NCBI RefSeq assembly: GCF_002414845.1
Contig: NZ_DIAX01000039.1
Location: 1 to 22,628, forward strand
Direction: 5' to 3'
DNA length: 22,628 bases
Source of the DNA: Gordonia sp. UBA5067
Lineage (GTDB): Bacteria; Actinomycetota; Actinomycetes; Mycobacteriales; Mycobacteriaceae
In this document: positions 22,318 through 22,628 of the stretch, one piece after another
How the letters are laid out: each line of letters starts with the position of its first letter
How positions within the stretch are numbered: the stretch's first letter is position 1
The notes under the pieces: model-generated
Database searches by the model: none
What the model was told of the DNA's origin: nothing
Seen by the model: the letters and a program-made list of their open reading frames with translations, nothing else
Made by a program: the position numbers and the translations under genes

Positions 22318-22628
22318 GTGACCACCCCCGAGATGCCCGACGAGCAGCCCGACGCCGCCACCGGTACCGGTGCAGACCCGATCAACTTGAGCAAGCACGC
22401 CGAACCAACGGTTGTGGTACCGAAACCGGACTATCCGGGCGCCAGTCAACCGCAACCGGCCGCGCCGACGCCTGAGGCGGTCTATTACTCCGATCAGCAG
22501 TCGTACCCGGCTCAGGGATACCCGGCGGGTGCGCCAGCGGAGTCCCGGCAGGGGTATTCACCCGGGCCCGCGCCGTCTAATCCGGCACCGCAGTCCTACC
22601 CGGGTGCGCCCAGCTATCCGGCCCCAGG
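22318..22628 (+). CDS. Proline/tyrosine-rich protein, N-terminal part (3' partial)
   Basis: A GTG frame with GAGG 6 nt upstream (22308-22311) runs without a stop to the window edge, 103 codons. The start is MTTPEMPDEQPDAATG, acidic and polar. The rest is rich in Pro, Ala, Tyr, Gln and Ser with loose repeats such as SYPAQGYPAGAP and QSYPGAPSYPAP. There is no membrane segment in the visible part. In actinobacteria such tails commonly precede membrane domains (compare the Rv0954-like protein here), so a membrane protein is likely, but the function cannot be given. It is divergent from the permease gene across 127 bp. A TAGCTT (22277-22282) could be its -10. Confidence 0.75.
   Translation, partial: MTTPEMPDEQPDAATGTGADPINLSKHAEPTVVVPKPDYPGASQPQPAAPTPEAVYYSDQQSYPAQGYPAGAPAESRQGYSPGPAPSNPAPQSYPGAPSYPAP

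Overview
The window reads as a chromosomal segment of a high-GC, mycolic-acid-containing actinobacterium of the order Mycobacteriales. Gordonia or a close relative is my guess; I cannot fix the genus. The signs are very high third-position GC, many GTG starts, ATGA/GTGA stop-start overlaps, an antigen-85-like mycolyltransferase homologue, and a gene order at 12.9-21.2 kb that matches Rv0954-Rv0955-purN-purH-Rv0958-Rv0959 of Mycobacterium tuberculosis.

Left part (1-3.6 kb): the 3' end of a repeat-containing protein translationally coupled to an RDD-family membrane protein; a convergent gene for a secreted antigen-85-like esterase, with a possible 27-codon ORF just before it; and a divergent Tat-exported, BBE-type FAD oxidase. 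A near-perfect palindrome lies between the divergent genes.

Middle part (3.6-12.8 kb): a nitroreductase overlaps a TetR regulator, followed by a same-strand catabolic run: biotin-dependent carboxylase beta and alpha subunits (methylcrotonyl-CoA carboxylase type), acyl-CoA dehydrogenase, MaoC-like hydratase, AMP-forming acyl-CoA synthetase and a CitE-like lyase. This matches the M. tuberculosis leucine/itaconate set around Rv2498c-Rv2506. The likely route is isovaleryl-CoA to 3-methylcrotonyl-CoA, 3-methylglutaconyl-CoA, (R)-HMG-CoA, then acetyl-CoA plus acetoacetate. An inverted repeat with 8-bp arms just before the first carboxylase gene is the best candidate operator.

Right part (12.9-22.6 kb): a GYGQQ-repeat four-helix membrane protein (Rv0954-like) closed by two consecutive terminator hairpins; a polytopic membrane protein (Rv0955-like) with purN and purH; a MoxR-like AAA+ ATPase and VWA protein pair; a 43-bp direct repeat present twice that fills the gap to a convergent AEC-family permease; and the 5' end of a Pro/Tyr-rich protein running off the window. 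No rRNA, tRNA, CRISPR, transposase or phage gene was seen. No gene-free stretch exceeds 300 bases; the longest, 1717-1986, holds the small ORF and the palindrome.
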